NCBI GenBank assembly: GCA_020632755.1
Contig: JACKEY010000009.1
Location: forward strand, 62,001-126,000
Source: Alphaproteobacteria bacterium
GTDB lineage: Bacteria; Myxococcota_A; UBA796; UBA2385
DNA length: 64,000 bases
Direction of reading: 5' to 3'
The notes under the pieces: model-generated
The model's input: the letters and a program-made list of their open reading frames with translations, nothing else
What the model was told of the DNA's origin: nothing
Database searches by the model: none
Translations under genes and position numbers: made by a program
Part shown: piece by piece, positions 24,681-33,555 of the stretch
How positions within the stretch are numbered: position 1 is the first letter of the stretch
Layout: each line of letters opens with the position of its first letter

Positions 24681-25811
24681 TCAGAGGTTGTACATCATGT
24701 ACTGCAGCACCTGCAGCACGTCGCTGTTGGCGTTCTTGGCGACGCGGAAGGTGCTGTAGACCACCTTGCCTTCGCCGGCGCCGAAGCTGACCAGCATGGG
24801 GGCGGTGGGGATGTTCCGGGTGACGGTGCCCTGGCGGTAGGTCACGTCGCCGCGCAGGTGCACGCTGACGGAGTCGCTGGCGGTCTCGATGGGCGGCCAG
24901 ACCGGCAGGTCGTACTCGACCTCGATGTAGTCCTTGTCGAGCCAGGCGCCCATGGACGCGTCGCTGACGGCGGCGCTGACCAGGTCGTACTCGCCGAGCT
25001 GGGCGGCGTCGGGGACGTTGTCGTCGCCGACGAAGTCCAGGCGGTCGGGGTAGGCCTGCTCGACCACGTCGTAGGCCCAGTCGCTGGCGTAGATGCTGCC
25101 GCCGCCCTCGACGTAGGCGCGGATGTTGTCCATCACCTCTTCGGACACGGGGATGGTGCCGGTGTCCACTTCTTCGCCACCGCCCAGGCCGGGCTCGTCC
25201 TCGTCGTCCTGGACCTCGTAGATCAGGCCCTCTTCGACATGGCCGCCGTTGAAGAAGATGATGTCGTAGGACTGCATGGCCGTCAGGTCGGTCAGGAAGC
25301 CCTCGACCTCGCTGCGGTCCAGCCCGTCGATCTCGGTGTAGTTGGCGAAGCCCATGTTCGACAGCACCAGCTCGAAGCTGTCGTAGCTGCCGGAGATGAT
25401 GGCCACGTCGATGGTCAGCGGGTCGAAGCAGTCCGGCTCGGCCAGGACCTTGTCTTCGCCGTCGCCCAGCCACAGGCCGTACTTCTGCTGGTCGCCCAGC
25501 GTGTCGCCGCCGAACTGGATCAGCACGTCGTACTCGGCTTCACCGGGCAGCTCTTCCAGCAGGAAGTAGCCGTCGCGGTCGGTGTAGGCGATGCGGGTCT
25601 CGATGACGCGGTCGCCGCCCCGTTCCTTGACGTGGGTGTAGACCGTCGCGTCCTGGAGCCAGGTCTTGCCCGACGCATCGCAGACGCGGCCGGAGATCTG
25701 TCCCGGGCTGATGACAGGGTTGCTGTCGTCGATGCGGGTGAAGGTCTTGTCCTGGGTGCAGCCGGCGGCCAGGGTGGCGAGGCCGGCGGCCAGAAGGAAG
25801 CGAGTGCGCAC
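24681..25811 (-). CDS. ThuA/GATase1-like lipoprotein with N-terminal regulatory-like beta domain (paralogue 1)
   Basis: The 376-residue lipoprotein (lipobox LAAGC) begins with a carboxypeptidase-regulatory-like beta-sandwich (GRVCDASGKTWLQDATVYTH and DGYFLLEELPGEAEYDVLI). The main domain has a flavodoxin-like/class I GATase-like pattern: IDVAIISGSYDSFELVLSNM, SYDIIFFNGGHVEEGL, IRAYVEGGGSIYASDWAYDV. ThuA-like folds bind sugars or act as hydrolases, but I see no clear catalytic triad. An acidic insertion (EVQDDEDEPGLGGGEEVDTG) is unique to this copy. A close relative lies at 26627-27694. Confidence 0.8.
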   Translation of the reverse strand: MRTRFLLAAGLATLAAGCTQDKTFTRIDDSNPVISPGQISGRVCDASGKTWLQDATVYTHVKERGGDRVIETRIAYTDRDGYFLLEELPGEAEYDVLIQFGGDTLGDQQKYGLWLGDGEDKVLAEPDCFDPLTIDVAIISGSYDSFELVLSNMGFANYTEIDGLDRSEVEGFLTDLTAMQSYDIIFFNGGHVEEGLIYEVQDDEDEPGLGGGEEVDTGTIPVSEEVMDNIRAYVEGGGSIYASDWAYDVVEQAYPDRLDFVGDDNVPDAAQLGEYDLVSAAVSDASMGAWLDKDYIEVEYDLPVWPPIETASDSVSVHLRGDVTYRQGTVTRNIPTAPMLVSFGAGEGKVVYSTFRVAKNANSDVLQVLQYMMYNL

Positions 25812-25880
25812 GTTGGCCTCCGAGAGGGGTGCGGAACGGATGCATTGTAGTCGCGCCAGACCGGGATGGTCAACTGCGTG

Positions 25881-26630
25881 TCACAGGGCGGAGACCACGT
25901 ACTGGACGGCCTGGAGGAAGTCGGCGGGGGCATCGCCCGAGAGCCGTGGAACGCTGTGCACGATCCGGCCCTCGCCCAGCCGGGCCGAGGTCAGCAGCGG
26001 GGCGGCGGGCAGCTCGCCCGCGGGCAGCACGACGCGGGCCACCAGGTGCACGCCGACCGCATCGCCGGCGCGCTCGATCGGCGCGCTGCCAGCACCCAGC
26101 GACAGGGCCTCGATGTCGTTGGCGCCGAGCAGCGCCGACAGGCTGGCGTCCGCGATCGTGGCGTCCACCGTCTGCGCCGGCGCGACCTCGGCGGCCCCGG
26201 CGACGGACTCCTCGCCGACGAAGTCCAGCACGTCGGGCGCGACGCCGTGCACGACCTCGTAGCTGCGGCCGGTCGACAGCAGGATGCCGCCTCCCTCCAC
26301 CCATGCCGCCAGCGCCGCCAGCCCGGGCCCGCTGGCCTCGCCCCACAAGACGCCCTCCTCCGACAGCCCCTCGTCCAGGACCACCAGCTCGAAGGCGTCG
26401 AGGGAACCCTCCAGCGCCCCCGCGGTCGCGACCGGGTCGCCGCCGTCGACGATGGCGAAGGCGCTGAGCCCGAGCGCGGCCATGCCGTCGAAGGTGTCGA
26501 CCCCGCCGTCGCCGTGGACGAGCAGGGTGTCGAGGTCGACGACCTGCTGCCCCCCGCCCGTGTCGTGGGGCTCCGCGCCCGAGTCCAGCGGCTCCGAGCC
26601 CGCGGCGCAGGCCAGGAACAAGGCGATCAC
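25881..26630 (-). CDS. Shorter ThuA-like exported protein (paralogue 2)
   Basis: The 249-residue product starts at a GTG that overlaps the stop of paralogue 3 (GTGA). It has a hydrophobic leader ending in FLAC and a Thr/Gly/Asp linker. The GATase-like fold is reduced (AFELVVLDEGLSEEGVLWGE; LAAWVEGGGILLSTGRSYEVV; LDFVGEES), and the N-terminal beta domain of its two neighbours is missing. The ending LGEGRIVHSVPRLSGDAP parallels the same place in both paralogues, so it arose by duplication and divergence. Translational coupling suggests it works with paralogue 3. Confidence 0.75.
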   Translation of the reverse strand: MIALFLACAAGSEPLDSGAEPHDTGGGQQVVDLDTLLVHGDGGVDTFDGMAALGLSAFAIVDGGDPVATAGALEGSLDAFELVVLDEGLSEEGVLWGEASGPGLAALAAWVEGGGILLSTGRSYEVVHGVAPDVLDFVGEESVAGAAEVAPAQTVDATIADASLSALLGANDIEALSLGAGSAPIERAGDAVGVHLVARVVLPAGELPAAPLLTSARLGEGRIVHSVPRLSGDAPADFLQAVQYVVSAL

Positions 26631-27694
26631 AGCGTGTAGAGCAGGTACTGCAGGCTGCTCTGCAGGTCGGCGCTGGCGTTGCGGGCGACCCGGAACGAGC
26701 TGTAGATGACGCGGCCCTCGCCCTGGCTGAAGCTGACCAGCAGCGGGGCGGACGGCAACGTCTGCACGACCGTGCCCTGGCGCCAGCGCACGTCGCCGGA
26801 GATGTGCACGGACACGCCGTCGTCGACGGCGATTACGGGCGGCCAGACGGGCAGGTCGAACTCGACCTCGACGTGCAGGCGGTCGAGGTACTCGGACAGC
26901 GCCACGTCGGAGACGGCGGCGTTGATCAGATCGTACTCGCCGGTCTGGGCGGCGTCGGGCACGTCGTCGTCGCCGACGAAGTCGAGCCGTGCGGGGAACA
27001 CCTGCTCGACGACGTCGTAGGACCAGTCGCTGGCGTAGAGCATGCCGCCCGCCTCGACGTAGGCGGCGATGTTGTCGGCGACGGCCAGGGCCACGTCTTC
27101 GCCGGTGCCGTCGGCCGCCGGGTAGATGATGCCCTCCTCCAGGTGGCCGCCGTTGAAGAAGACCACGTCGTAGCGGGACAGATCGCTGGTCAGGAAGCTG
27201 GTCAGCTCCGCCTCGTCCAGCCCGTCGATGACGTCGTAGTTGGCGAAGCCCATCGCCCGCAGCACGGCCTCGAAGTCGTCGTAGGCGCCCTGGACGATGG
27301 CCACGTCGATCTGCAGCGGGTCGAAACAGTCGGGCTCGTCCAGGATCAGGAGCCCGCCGCCTTCGAGCCACAGCCCGCCGTGTTCCTGGTCGTCGAGGTG
27401 CAGGCCGCCGACCTGGACGTACACGTCGTAGGCCTGCTCGCCGGGGAGCTCGTCGAGGACGTAGCGGCCATCGGGATCGGTGTAGACCTGCCGGGTCTCG
27501 ACCACCCGCCCGTCGTCGTTGAGGATGTTCGTGTAGACCAGCGCGTCCTGCTGCCAGGTGCGGCCGTCGGCCGAGCAGACGCGGCCTTCGATCTGGCCGT
27601 CCGCCGCTGCGGCCGGGGCGGGCGGGTCCTTGTCGAGGCCGTACTCTGGGGTGCAGGCGAGGAGCAGGACGGGCAGGAGAGCGAGCGAGCGCAT
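26627..27694 (-). CDS. ThuA/GATase1-like lipoprotein (paralogue 3)
   Basis: The 355-residue lipoprotein (lipobox LLLAC) aligns along its whole length with the protein at 24681-25811: GRVCSADGRTWQQDALVYTN, IDVAIVQGAYDDFEAVLRAM, RYDVVFFNGGHLEEG, LYASDWSYDVVEQVFPARLD, and a matching end FRVARNASADLQSSLQYLLY. The start ATG at 27694 has GGAGG close upstream. It is followed, with overlap, by paralogue 2. The conserved GMGFANY-like and GGHxEEG patches are the best candidates for the ligand site. Confidence 0.8.
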   Translation of the reverse strand: MRSLALLPVLLLACTPEYGLDKDPPAPAAAADGQIEGRVCSADGRTWQQDALVYTNILNDDGRVVETRQVYTDPDGRYVLDELPGEQAYDVYVQVGGLHLDDQEHGGLWLEGGGLLILDEPDCFDPLQIDVAIVQGAYDDFEAVLRAMGFANYDVIDGLDEAELTSFLTSDLSRYDVVFFNGGHLEEGIIYPAADGTGEDVALAVADNIAAYVEAGGMLYASDWSYDVVEQVFPARLDFVGDDDVPDAAQTGEYDLINAAVSDVALSEYLDRLHVEVEFDLPVWPPVIAVDDGVSVHISGDVRWRQGTVVQTLPSAPLLVSFSQGEGRVIYSSFRVARNASADLQSSLQYLLYTL

Positions 27695-27730
27695 GGGGGG
27701 CCTCCGGGCAAGACGAAACCGTGCCGCTGC

Positions 27731-27760
27731 ACGGTAGGCGGCCCCGGGGCCGATTGTCAA
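27731..27760 (-). promoter_or_regulatory. Candidate promoter for the ThuA-like pair
   Basis: On the minus strand TTGACA (27760-27755) is followed after 18 nt by TACCGT (27736-27731), about 37 nt before the paralogue 3 start codon. A small perfect hairpin (CCGTGC-CGCT-GCACGG, 27719-27734) overlaps the -10 and may serve as the moaC terminator or an operator. Confidence 0.4.
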
Positions 27761-27767
27761 CGCGATG

Positions 27768-28292
27768 TCAGGAGCGTGCAGGGACGGCGGCGGCGACGAA
27801 GGAACCGCTGCGTCCGCCGTGCTTCTCGAGCAGCCGGATGTCCTGGATCTGCATGCCGCGGTCGATGGCCTTGACCATGTCGTAGACGGTCAGGCAGGCC
27901 GCGGTGACGCAGGTGAGCGCTTCCATCTCGACCCCGGTCCTCCACCGGGTGCGCACGGTGGCGACCACCCGGATGCGGCCGTCGAGGGGGGCCACGTCGA
28001 CCTCGACCCCGTCGATGGGCAGGGGGTGGCAGAGGGGGATGAGGTCGGCCGTGCGCTTGGCGGCCTGGATGCCGGCGAGGCGGGCGATCTGCAGCACGTC
28101 GCCCTTCTTGCTGCGGCCTTCGAGGATGGTGGCCAGGGCGTCGGGGGACAGGCGCACGAAGCCTTCGGCCCGGGCCATACGATCGCTGTCGGCCTTGGCG
28201 CCGACATCGACCATGCGCGGGTTCCCGTCGGCGTCGAGGTGGGTGAGCCCGCCGACACCGGGCGCCGGATCGCCGCGAGTGGGGTCGCCCAT
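27768..28292 (-). CDS. moaC: Cyclic pyranopterin monophosphate synthase MoaC
   Basis: The 174-residue protein matches MoaC closely: [70 protein letters not shown] and the active-site segment [12 protein letters not shown]. MoaC converts the MoaA product to cyclic pyranopterin monophosphate in molybdenum cofactor synthesis. No other moa gene is nearby. It begins 3 nt after the arginine deiminase stop, so the two are probably cotranscribed. Confidence 0.95.
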   Translation of the reverse strand: MGDPTRGDPAPGVGGLTHLDADGNPRMVDVGAKADSDRMARAEGFVRLSPDALATILEGRSKKGDVLQIARLAGIQAAKRTADLIPLCHPLPIDGVEVDVAPLDGRIRVVATVRTRWRTGVEMEALTCVTAACLTVYDMVKAIDRGMQIQDIRLLEKHGGRSGSFVAAAVPARS

Positions 28293-28295
28293 CGC

Positions 28296-29564
28296 TCAGT
28301 CCCGCAGCAGGGGCAGGGTCAGGCAGCGCGGGCCGCCGCGGCCCCGCGACAGCTCGTGCCCGACGATGTGGATGGCGTAGCGCCGGCCGCTGGCGACCAG
28401 CGCGTCGGGATCGCCGCCGAAGTCCCGGGACAGCTCTTCGAGGAAGACGCCAGGGGCCACGACGCGGAAGCCGGCCTCGGACATCGCCCGGGCGGTGTAG
28501 GCGTTGCGTGCGTAGCCGACGACGATCCCGGGGGCGAGGGCGACGTAGTTGGCGCCGTCGGTCCACTGCTCGCGGGGGCCGTGCACGGGGTGGCCGCCGC
28601 CGCAGAAGACGGGCTCGACCGGGTGGCCTTCGTCGGCGAGGGCGGTGAGCAGGTCGCCGTCGAGGTGGCGCACGACCACCCCGCCGGGGCCGAGCTCCAG
28701 GCGGACGATCTCGGCTTCTTCGGGGCCGCCGGGGCCGAGCAGGCCCTTGTAGACGGCGCAGCGCCCCTGATCGAGCAGCGTGAACACCGTGTCCAGGTGC
28801 ATCGCGCTGCGCTGCTTGGGCATCTCGACGACCAGCACGCGCGTGAAGCCGTGGTCGCCGAGCTCTTCGGCCAGCTGGGTGACCATCGACCAGCTGGTGC
28901 GCTCGCTGGCGCCGATCATGGCCAGGGTGGGCGACACGCAGAGCACGTCGCCACCTTCGATGGTCAGCGGCGCCGAGCCGCCGCGGGCGCGGATCCAGCG
29001 GCTGATCTCGGCCAGGTGGTTGCCGTCGAAGGCCGGGTGGTCGTCGAAGACGGCCCAGGCCAGCACGGCCTCGCGCTGGCGGGCGACCTTGCGGGCGTTG
29101 CCGACGACGACGACGTCGCCCAGCACCGCGGCCAGGTCGCGGGTGAAGATCAGGTTGGGGACCGGCGGGAAGAACTCGGGGGCGTCCAGGTCGCCGCCCT
29201 CGGTGCCGACGATGAGCGTGGCGGCCAGCGCTTCGGCGTCCAGGGCTTCGAGCCGGGCGACCTGGGGGGCGTGCAGGTCGTGCAGCCGGCGGACGCGATC
29301 GATGACCTTGCCGCGGACGGCGGCGTCTTCGAGCACCTCGCGCAGCAGATCGTCGAACTGCAGCACCTCGGCGAAGGCGGCGAGCACGGCCTGGAGCTGG
29401 GCGTGCTCGTCCCGTGCGGTGGGCACGTGCACCAGGTCGTCGAACAGCAGGTAGTCGGGGCTGCCGGGTTCGATGTGGCGGGGGAGCATGCGCTCGTGCG
29501 CGGGGCCCGGGGCTTGGACCACGACGCGGCGCAGGCGGCCGATCTCGCTGGTGACACGTACCAT
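28296..29564 (-). CDS. arcA: Arginine deiminase
   Basis: This 422-residue protein has the arginine deiminase signatures: FTRDLAAVLGD, LTIEGGDVLCVSPT, SAMHLDTVFTLLD, and the catalytic Cys near residue 414 in SRGRGGPRCLTLPL. The enzyme hydrolyses arginine to citrulline and ammonia. No ornithine carbamoyltransferase, carbamate kinase or antiporter gene lies nearby, so a complete ADI energy pathway is not encoded here. I start at ATG 29564, before VRVTSEIGRLRRVVVQAPG; a GTG three codons earlier is possible. It is divergent from the BrkB-like gene and leads into moaC. Confidence 0.93.
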   Translation of the reverse strand: MVRVTSEIGRLRRVVVQAPGPAHERMLPRHIEPGSPDYLLFDDLVHVPTARDEHAQLQAVLAAFAEVLQFDDLLREVLEDAAVRGKVIDRVRRLHDLHAPQVARLEALDAEALAATLIVGTEGGDLDAPEFFPPVPNLIFTRDLAAVLGDVVVVGNARKVARQREAVLAWAVFDDHPAFDGNHLAEISRWIRARGGSAPLTIEGGDVLCVSPTLAMIGASERTSWSMVTQLAEELGDHGFTRVLVVEMPKQRSAMHLDTVFTLLDQGRCAVYKGLLGPGGPEEAEIVRLELGPGGVVVRHLDGDLLTALADEGHPVEPVFCGGGHPVHGPREQWTDGANYVALAPGIVVGYARNAYTARAMSEAGFRVVAPGVFLEELSRDFGGDPDALVASGRRYAIHIVGHELSRGRGGPRCLTLPLLRD

Positions 29565-29629
29565 GCGTCGCACCCTACCCCGTCGCGCCGGCTCCCACCC
29601 GGGCCCGCGGGGCTGGTACCCTGCGCCCC

Positions 29630-31003
29630 ATGCTGGACTGGCTCGAGCGGCTGTACCACGACCTCGCCACCGGGCGACGGGCGGTGGACCACCCCCTGAT
29701 GGCGTGGGTCCTCGAGGCCATGCACGTCGCCGTGGTGCTCGCCAGAGAGGTCCGGCGCGACCGGCTGCACGTGCGCGCCGCCATGCTGGCCTACTGGACC
29801 GCCGTCGCCATCGTGCCGATCTTGCTGGTCGCCTTCTCGGTGGCCGGGCCGCTGGGGCTCGGAGAGACCAGCCGCGAGGCCGTGCGCAGCCTGCTGTGGA
29901 ACACGATCCTGGCCGAGAGCGTGGAAGACGTCGGCAAGGCGCTCGACGTGCTGCTGGACACGGCCAACTTCAAGGCGCTCGGCATCGTCGGCATCGGCGC
30001 CACCATGGCGATCGGCGCGCAGCTCTACTTCAACGCAGAGCTGGCCTACAACGACATCTTCCGCACCCGCGTGCGACGCAGCCTGCTGCTGCGTTTCTCG
30101 CTGTTCTACGTGGGCCTGACCATCGCGCCCGTGCTGGTCGCCGCGGGCTTCGTGGCGACGGCCTGGCTGCCCGACCAGGTCAACGTCTTCGCCCGTGCCG
30201 TGCCGGTGCTGCTGACCTCGGTCGCGATGATCGGCGCCATCCGCGTGCTGCCCTACCGCCCGGTCCGTTGGCGCAGCAGCATCCTGGGCGGCCTGTTCAG
30301 CGCCGTGCTGTTCGAAGCCGCCAAGGTCGGCTTCGGCGCGTACACCGACCTGATGGGCACCGCCGACAGCATGGCGGGCATCTACGGGTCGCTGGCCTTC
30401 CTGCCGGCCTTCCTCATCTGGCTCTACGTGCTGTGGATGACTGTGCTGGTCGGCGTCGAGATGGCCTACCTGACCGAGCACTACGACGTGCTGGTCGGCC
30501 AGCAGCGCCGCGAGGCGACGGACCCCTTCAGCCACCACCGCCACCCCGACGCCCTGTTCGCCATCGGCATCATGGGGGTGATCGCCCGCAGCTGGCTGGA
30601 TGGAAAGGGCGCCCTGGCGCCCGACGAGCTCGTGCAGGCGAGCGGCGCCGACCCGCAGCACGTGCAGACCTGCCTGGAGGTGCTCCAGGACGCCGGGCTG
30701 CTGGTCGAGACCCAGGACAAGCGCTTCGTGCCCGCCCGGCCGCCGACCGAGCTGTCGGCATCCGACATCATCGAGCGCTGGCGGGACACGGCCGCCGCCC
30801 CCCTCCCGACCAGCACCGCGTCCGAGATCGTCGAGCACACCGCCCGCGCGGCCCGCCGCCACCTCTCGGCTCCCGGCGCATGGATCCCCGGCACGGTTCG
30901 GATACCTGGGCCCGACGACGCCCGCCCCCTGCTGTCCGCGGTGCCCGACCCTCCTCCCTCCGACTCCGTCCCCCCGACTCCCTCCTCCCGACCCAAGGGC
31001 TGA
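29630..31003 (+). CDS. YihY/BrkB (UPF0761) family membrane protein with C-terminal extension
   Basis: The 457-residue protein has six hydrophobic segments and the YihY features AAMLAYWTAVAIVPILLVAF, FNAELAYNDIFR and GSLAFLPAFLIWLYVLWMTVLVGVEMAY. After the membrane part (about residue 285) comes a winged-helix-like region (DALFAIGIMGVIARSWLDGK and VQTCLEVLQDAGLLVET), then a Pro-rich tail. This C-terminal winged-helix extension is typical of the longer YihY proteins. The physiological role of the family is unsettled. The next gene starts 3 nt after the stop. Confidence 0.88.
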   Translation: MLDWLERLYHDLATGRRAVDHPLMAWVLEAMHVAVVLAREVRRDRLHVRAAMLAYWTAVAIVPILLVAFSVAGPLGLGETSREAVRSLLWNTILAESVEDVGKALDVLLDTANFKALGIVGIGATMAIGAQLYFNAELAYNDIFRTRVRRSLLLRFSLFYVGLTIAPVLVAAGFVATAWLPDQVNVFARAVPVLLTSVAMIGAIRVLPYRPVRWRSSILGGLFSAVLFEAAKVGFGAYTDLMGTADSMAGIYGSLAFLPAFLIWLYVLWMTVLVGVEMAYLTEHYDVLVGQQRREATDPFSHHRHPDALFAIGIMGVIARSWLDGKGALAPDELVQASGADPQHVQTCLEVLQDAGLLVETQDKRFVPARPPTELSASDIIERWRDTAAAPLPTSTASEIVEHTARAARRHLSAPGAWIPGTVRIPGPDDARPLLSAVPDPPPSDSVPPTPSSRPKG

Positions 31004-31006
31004 GTG

Positions 31007-31882
31007 ATGGCCATCCCCGACTCCCGCCTGCAGCGCGGCGAGGTCCATCGCATCCTGTGGATGACCGACCTGAGCGAGCGCGCCGCCGCCTGCGAAGCCG
31101 CCGTGCGCTGGTTCGCGGCCCTGGCCACCGCCCGCGGCGACGACCCCGCCCAGGTGATCGTCGCCCACGCCCTGGGGGTCGAAGCCGGCGAGTCGCCCGA
31201 GCGGCACGAGGCCCGCAAGGCCGAAGCCAAGGCCCACCTCGCCGCCCTGGCCGGCGATCTCGAGAGCGTCGGCATCTCGTCCCAGGCGGTGGTGTCCCGC
31301 GGCCGCGCGTCCGAGGTCACCCGCACCCTGGCCGACGAACACGACGTCGACCTGGTCGTCATCGGCCGCACCGGCGTGTCCGGCATCGACCGGGTCCTGC
31401 TGGGCAGCACCGCCCGCCGGATCGTGCGCGAAGCCGGCCGGGCCGTGCTGGCCGTGGCCCACGACGGCTTCGGCGTGCCCCAGCGCATCGCCTGCCCGGT
31501 GGACCCGACCGACACGAAGGCCGCCGACGCCAGCGACGCGGGCATCCGGGTCGCCGCTGCCCTGGGCCGGGCCGCCGGCGCGCGCGTCACCTTCCTGAGC
31601 GTGGCCCTGGCCACCGGCTTCGTGCCCGAGGACCGGCTCGAGGTCGGCCACCGCCTGGAGCGCAAGGTCGCGCGGGTGCTGGGCGACCCGTCCGACCTGG
31701 ACCACGGCGTGCGCGTGATCATCTCGCAGGCCATCTCCGACGGCGTGGCCGAAGCTTCGCACCACGCGGATCTGCTGGTCATCGGCACCGCCGGCCGGCG
31801 GGGGCTGGCGCGCCTGGTGCTGGGCAGCGTGGCCGAGGACCTGGTCGAGCGCTGTCCGATCACCGTGCTCGTGGCGCACTGA
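31007..31882 (+). CDS. Tandem universal stress protein (UspA family)
   Basis: The 291-residue protein contains two Usp domains. Both carry the ATP-binding pattern G-x2-G-x9-G-(S/T): VVIGRTGVSGIDRVLLGSTARRI in the first half and VIGTAGRRGLARLVLGSVAE at the end. Tandem Usp proteins bind ATP and protect cells in stress. ATG 31007 is preferred over GTG 31004; either start lies just after the stop of the YihY-like gene, so the two are coupled. Confidence 0.9.
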   Translation: MAIPDSRLQRGEVHRILWMTDLSERAAACEAAVRWFAALATARGDDPAQVIVAHALGVEAGESPERHEARKAEAKAHLAALAGDLESVGISSQAVVSRGRASEVTRTLADEHDVDLVVIGRTGVSGIDRVLLGSTARRIVREAGRAVLAVAHDGFGVPQRIACPVDPTDTKAADASDAGIRVAAALGRAAGARVTFLSVALATGFVPEDRLEVGHRLERKVARVLGDPSDLDHGVRVIISQAISDGVAEASHHADLLVIGTAGRRGLARLVLGSVAEDLVERCPITVLVAH

Positions 31883-31887
31883 GCACG

Positions 31888-33480
31888 GTGTCCTCGCGAC
31901 GGCTGGTGGGGGCTGCGGTCGCCCTGGGGGCGACCCTGGTGGTGCTGGCCGGCGGCGCCCGACTGGCGGCGGTGAAGCTGGCGGACGACGCGCTGACCGG
32001 GCTCGGGGCCCGGTGGGACAGCGCCTCGCACGGGCTCCTCCACAGCGAGTGGCGCGGGCTGCAGCGCGGGCCGGTGCGCGTCGAGCGGGCGCGGCTCACC
32101 CTCCTCCCCTCCCCCGCCCTGCTGGCCGACGGGGTCGACGTCGATCTGTCGGCGGGCGGCTGGTCACCCGGGGGAGGCGGGAGCGCGGCGGGCGGAGGCG
32201 GCGCCCCGGGCTGGGCCGCCGGTGCTCCGGTGCGGGTCGAGGGCCTGACGGTCCGCTGGGGCGAGGAGGTGCTGGCCGAGGGGCTGTCGGGGAGCCTGGC
32301 ACCGACGCTGTCGCTGCACGGAGAGGGCGTGTCGGTCGGCCGCGAGGCGGGGGCCTGGACCGCCCGCGTGGAGCGCCCGCTGGCGGTCGGGCCGGCGACG
32401 GCGACGACGACGCTGGATCTGCGGACCGAGGCGGGGGCCGTGCAGTTCACGCTGTCGGCGCCAGACCTGGTGCTGGAGCACCCGCTGCTGGCCCGTGGGG
32501 CCCTGCCGCCGAGCGCGCTGCAGCTGGCCGGCCGGTTCGACCCCACCACGCACGGCGTCGACGCGACGGGCACCGTGGGCGACGTGGCCCTGCGGATCGA
32601 GGGCCGGCTGGACCCGAGCGACCGGAGCGGCGCCGTCGAGCTGGACCTGTCCGGCGAGCTGCCGGCCGTGCTGGCCCTGTTCGGGGACCAGGTGCCCGAG
32701 GCCCGCCGGGCGACCTGCAGCGGCGAGCTCGGCCTGCACCTGGCCGTCGCGCTGCCCGACCGCAGCTGGACGGGCACGCCCCGCGCGACGGACCTGACCT
32801 GCGAGGGCGTGCTCACCGACGTCGACGGCCTGAAGAGCGGCGAGGTGACCTGGCGCACCACGGACGAAGAAGGCAACCCGGTGCTACGCCGCACCGGCCC
32901 CGGCGAGCGCGGCTGGACCAGCTGGCAGGAGGGCCGTCGGCTGGCCGACGCCATCATGGCCAGCGAGGACATCGGCTTCCCCGAGCACCCCGGCTACGAT
33001 CTGCGCGCCATCGAGGCCGCCATGGCCGAAGCCGCCGCCGGCGACACCCGCCCGCGCGGCGGCAGCACGCTGACCCAGCAGCTGGCCAAGAACCTGTACC
33101 TGTCGGGCGAGCGGACCCTGGCGCGCAAGCTGCGCGAGCTGGTCTACGCGCTGGCGCTCGAGCGGCAGCTCGGCAAGCGCCACATCCTGCAGCTCTACAT
33201 CAACATCGTCGAGCTCGGGCCCGACCTGTACGGCGTCGGCGCGGCGTCCGAGGCCTACTTCGCCAAGCGGCCGGGCGGGCTCACCGACCGCGAGGCCGCC
33301 TTCCTGGCGACCCTGCTGCCGTCGCCGTCGCGGGGACACGCGCGCGCCCTGCAGGGCCGCGCCAACCAGGCCCGCGTCGACGACATCCTGGCGAACATGG
33401 GGCGGGCCGGCATGCGCACGCCCGAAGAGCTGGCGGCGGCCCGACGACAGCCGCTGACGCTCCTGCTGACGGGAGACTGA
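31888..33480 (+). CDS. Peptidoglycan glycosyltransferase (GT51) with AsmA-like N-terminal region
   Basis: This 530-residue protein starts at GTG with an N-terminal membrane anchor (VGAAVALGATLVVLAGGARLAAVKL). About 320 residues follow of strand-rich, AsmA/translocation-module-like sequence with a Gly-rich loop. The C-terminal GT51 domain has the catalytic Glu in MASEDIGFPEHPGYD (about residue 359), then RGGSTLTQQLAKNLYLSGER and ERQLGKRHILQLYINIVELG. There is no transpeptidase domain, so it polymerises lipid II only, like MtgA. The long N-terminal region is unusual for a monofunctional enzyme. Confidence 0.88.
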   Translation: MSSRRLVGAAVALGATLVVLAGGARLAAVKLADDALTGLGARWDSASHGLLHSEWRGLQRGPVRVERARLTLLPSPALLADGVDVDLSAGGWSPGGGGSAAGGGGAPGWAAGAPVRVEGLTVRWGEEVLAEGLSGSLAPTLSLHGEGVSVGREAGAWTARVERPLAVGPATATTTLDLRTEAGAVQFTLSAPDLVLEHPLLARGALPPSALQLAGRFDPTTHGVDATGTVGDVALRIEGRLDPSDRSGAVELDLSGELPAVLALFGDQVPEARRATCSGELGLHLAVALPDRSWTGTPRATDLTCEGVLTDVDGLKSGEVTWRTTDEEGNPVLRRTGPGERGWTSWQEGRRLADAIMASEDIGFPEHPGYDLRAIEAAMAEAAAGDTRPRGGSTLTQQLAKNLYLSGERTLARKLRELVYALALERQLGKRHILQLYINIVELGPDLYGVGAASEAYFAKRPGGLTDREAAFLATLLPSPSRGHARALQGRANQARVDDILANMGRAGMRTPEELAAARRQPLTLLLTGD

Positions 33481-33555
33481 TCCCCCCTTCGCGGATGCTC
33501 GTGGCTCGCGAACCTGCGGTACCCTGCACACGACAAGGTCCTGGAGTCATACGCG

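Noticed and set aside
27765..29699. A 644-codon plus-strand frame over moaC and arginine deiminase
   Set aside because: Both minus-strand genes have diagnostic active-site motifs; the opposite frame does not.
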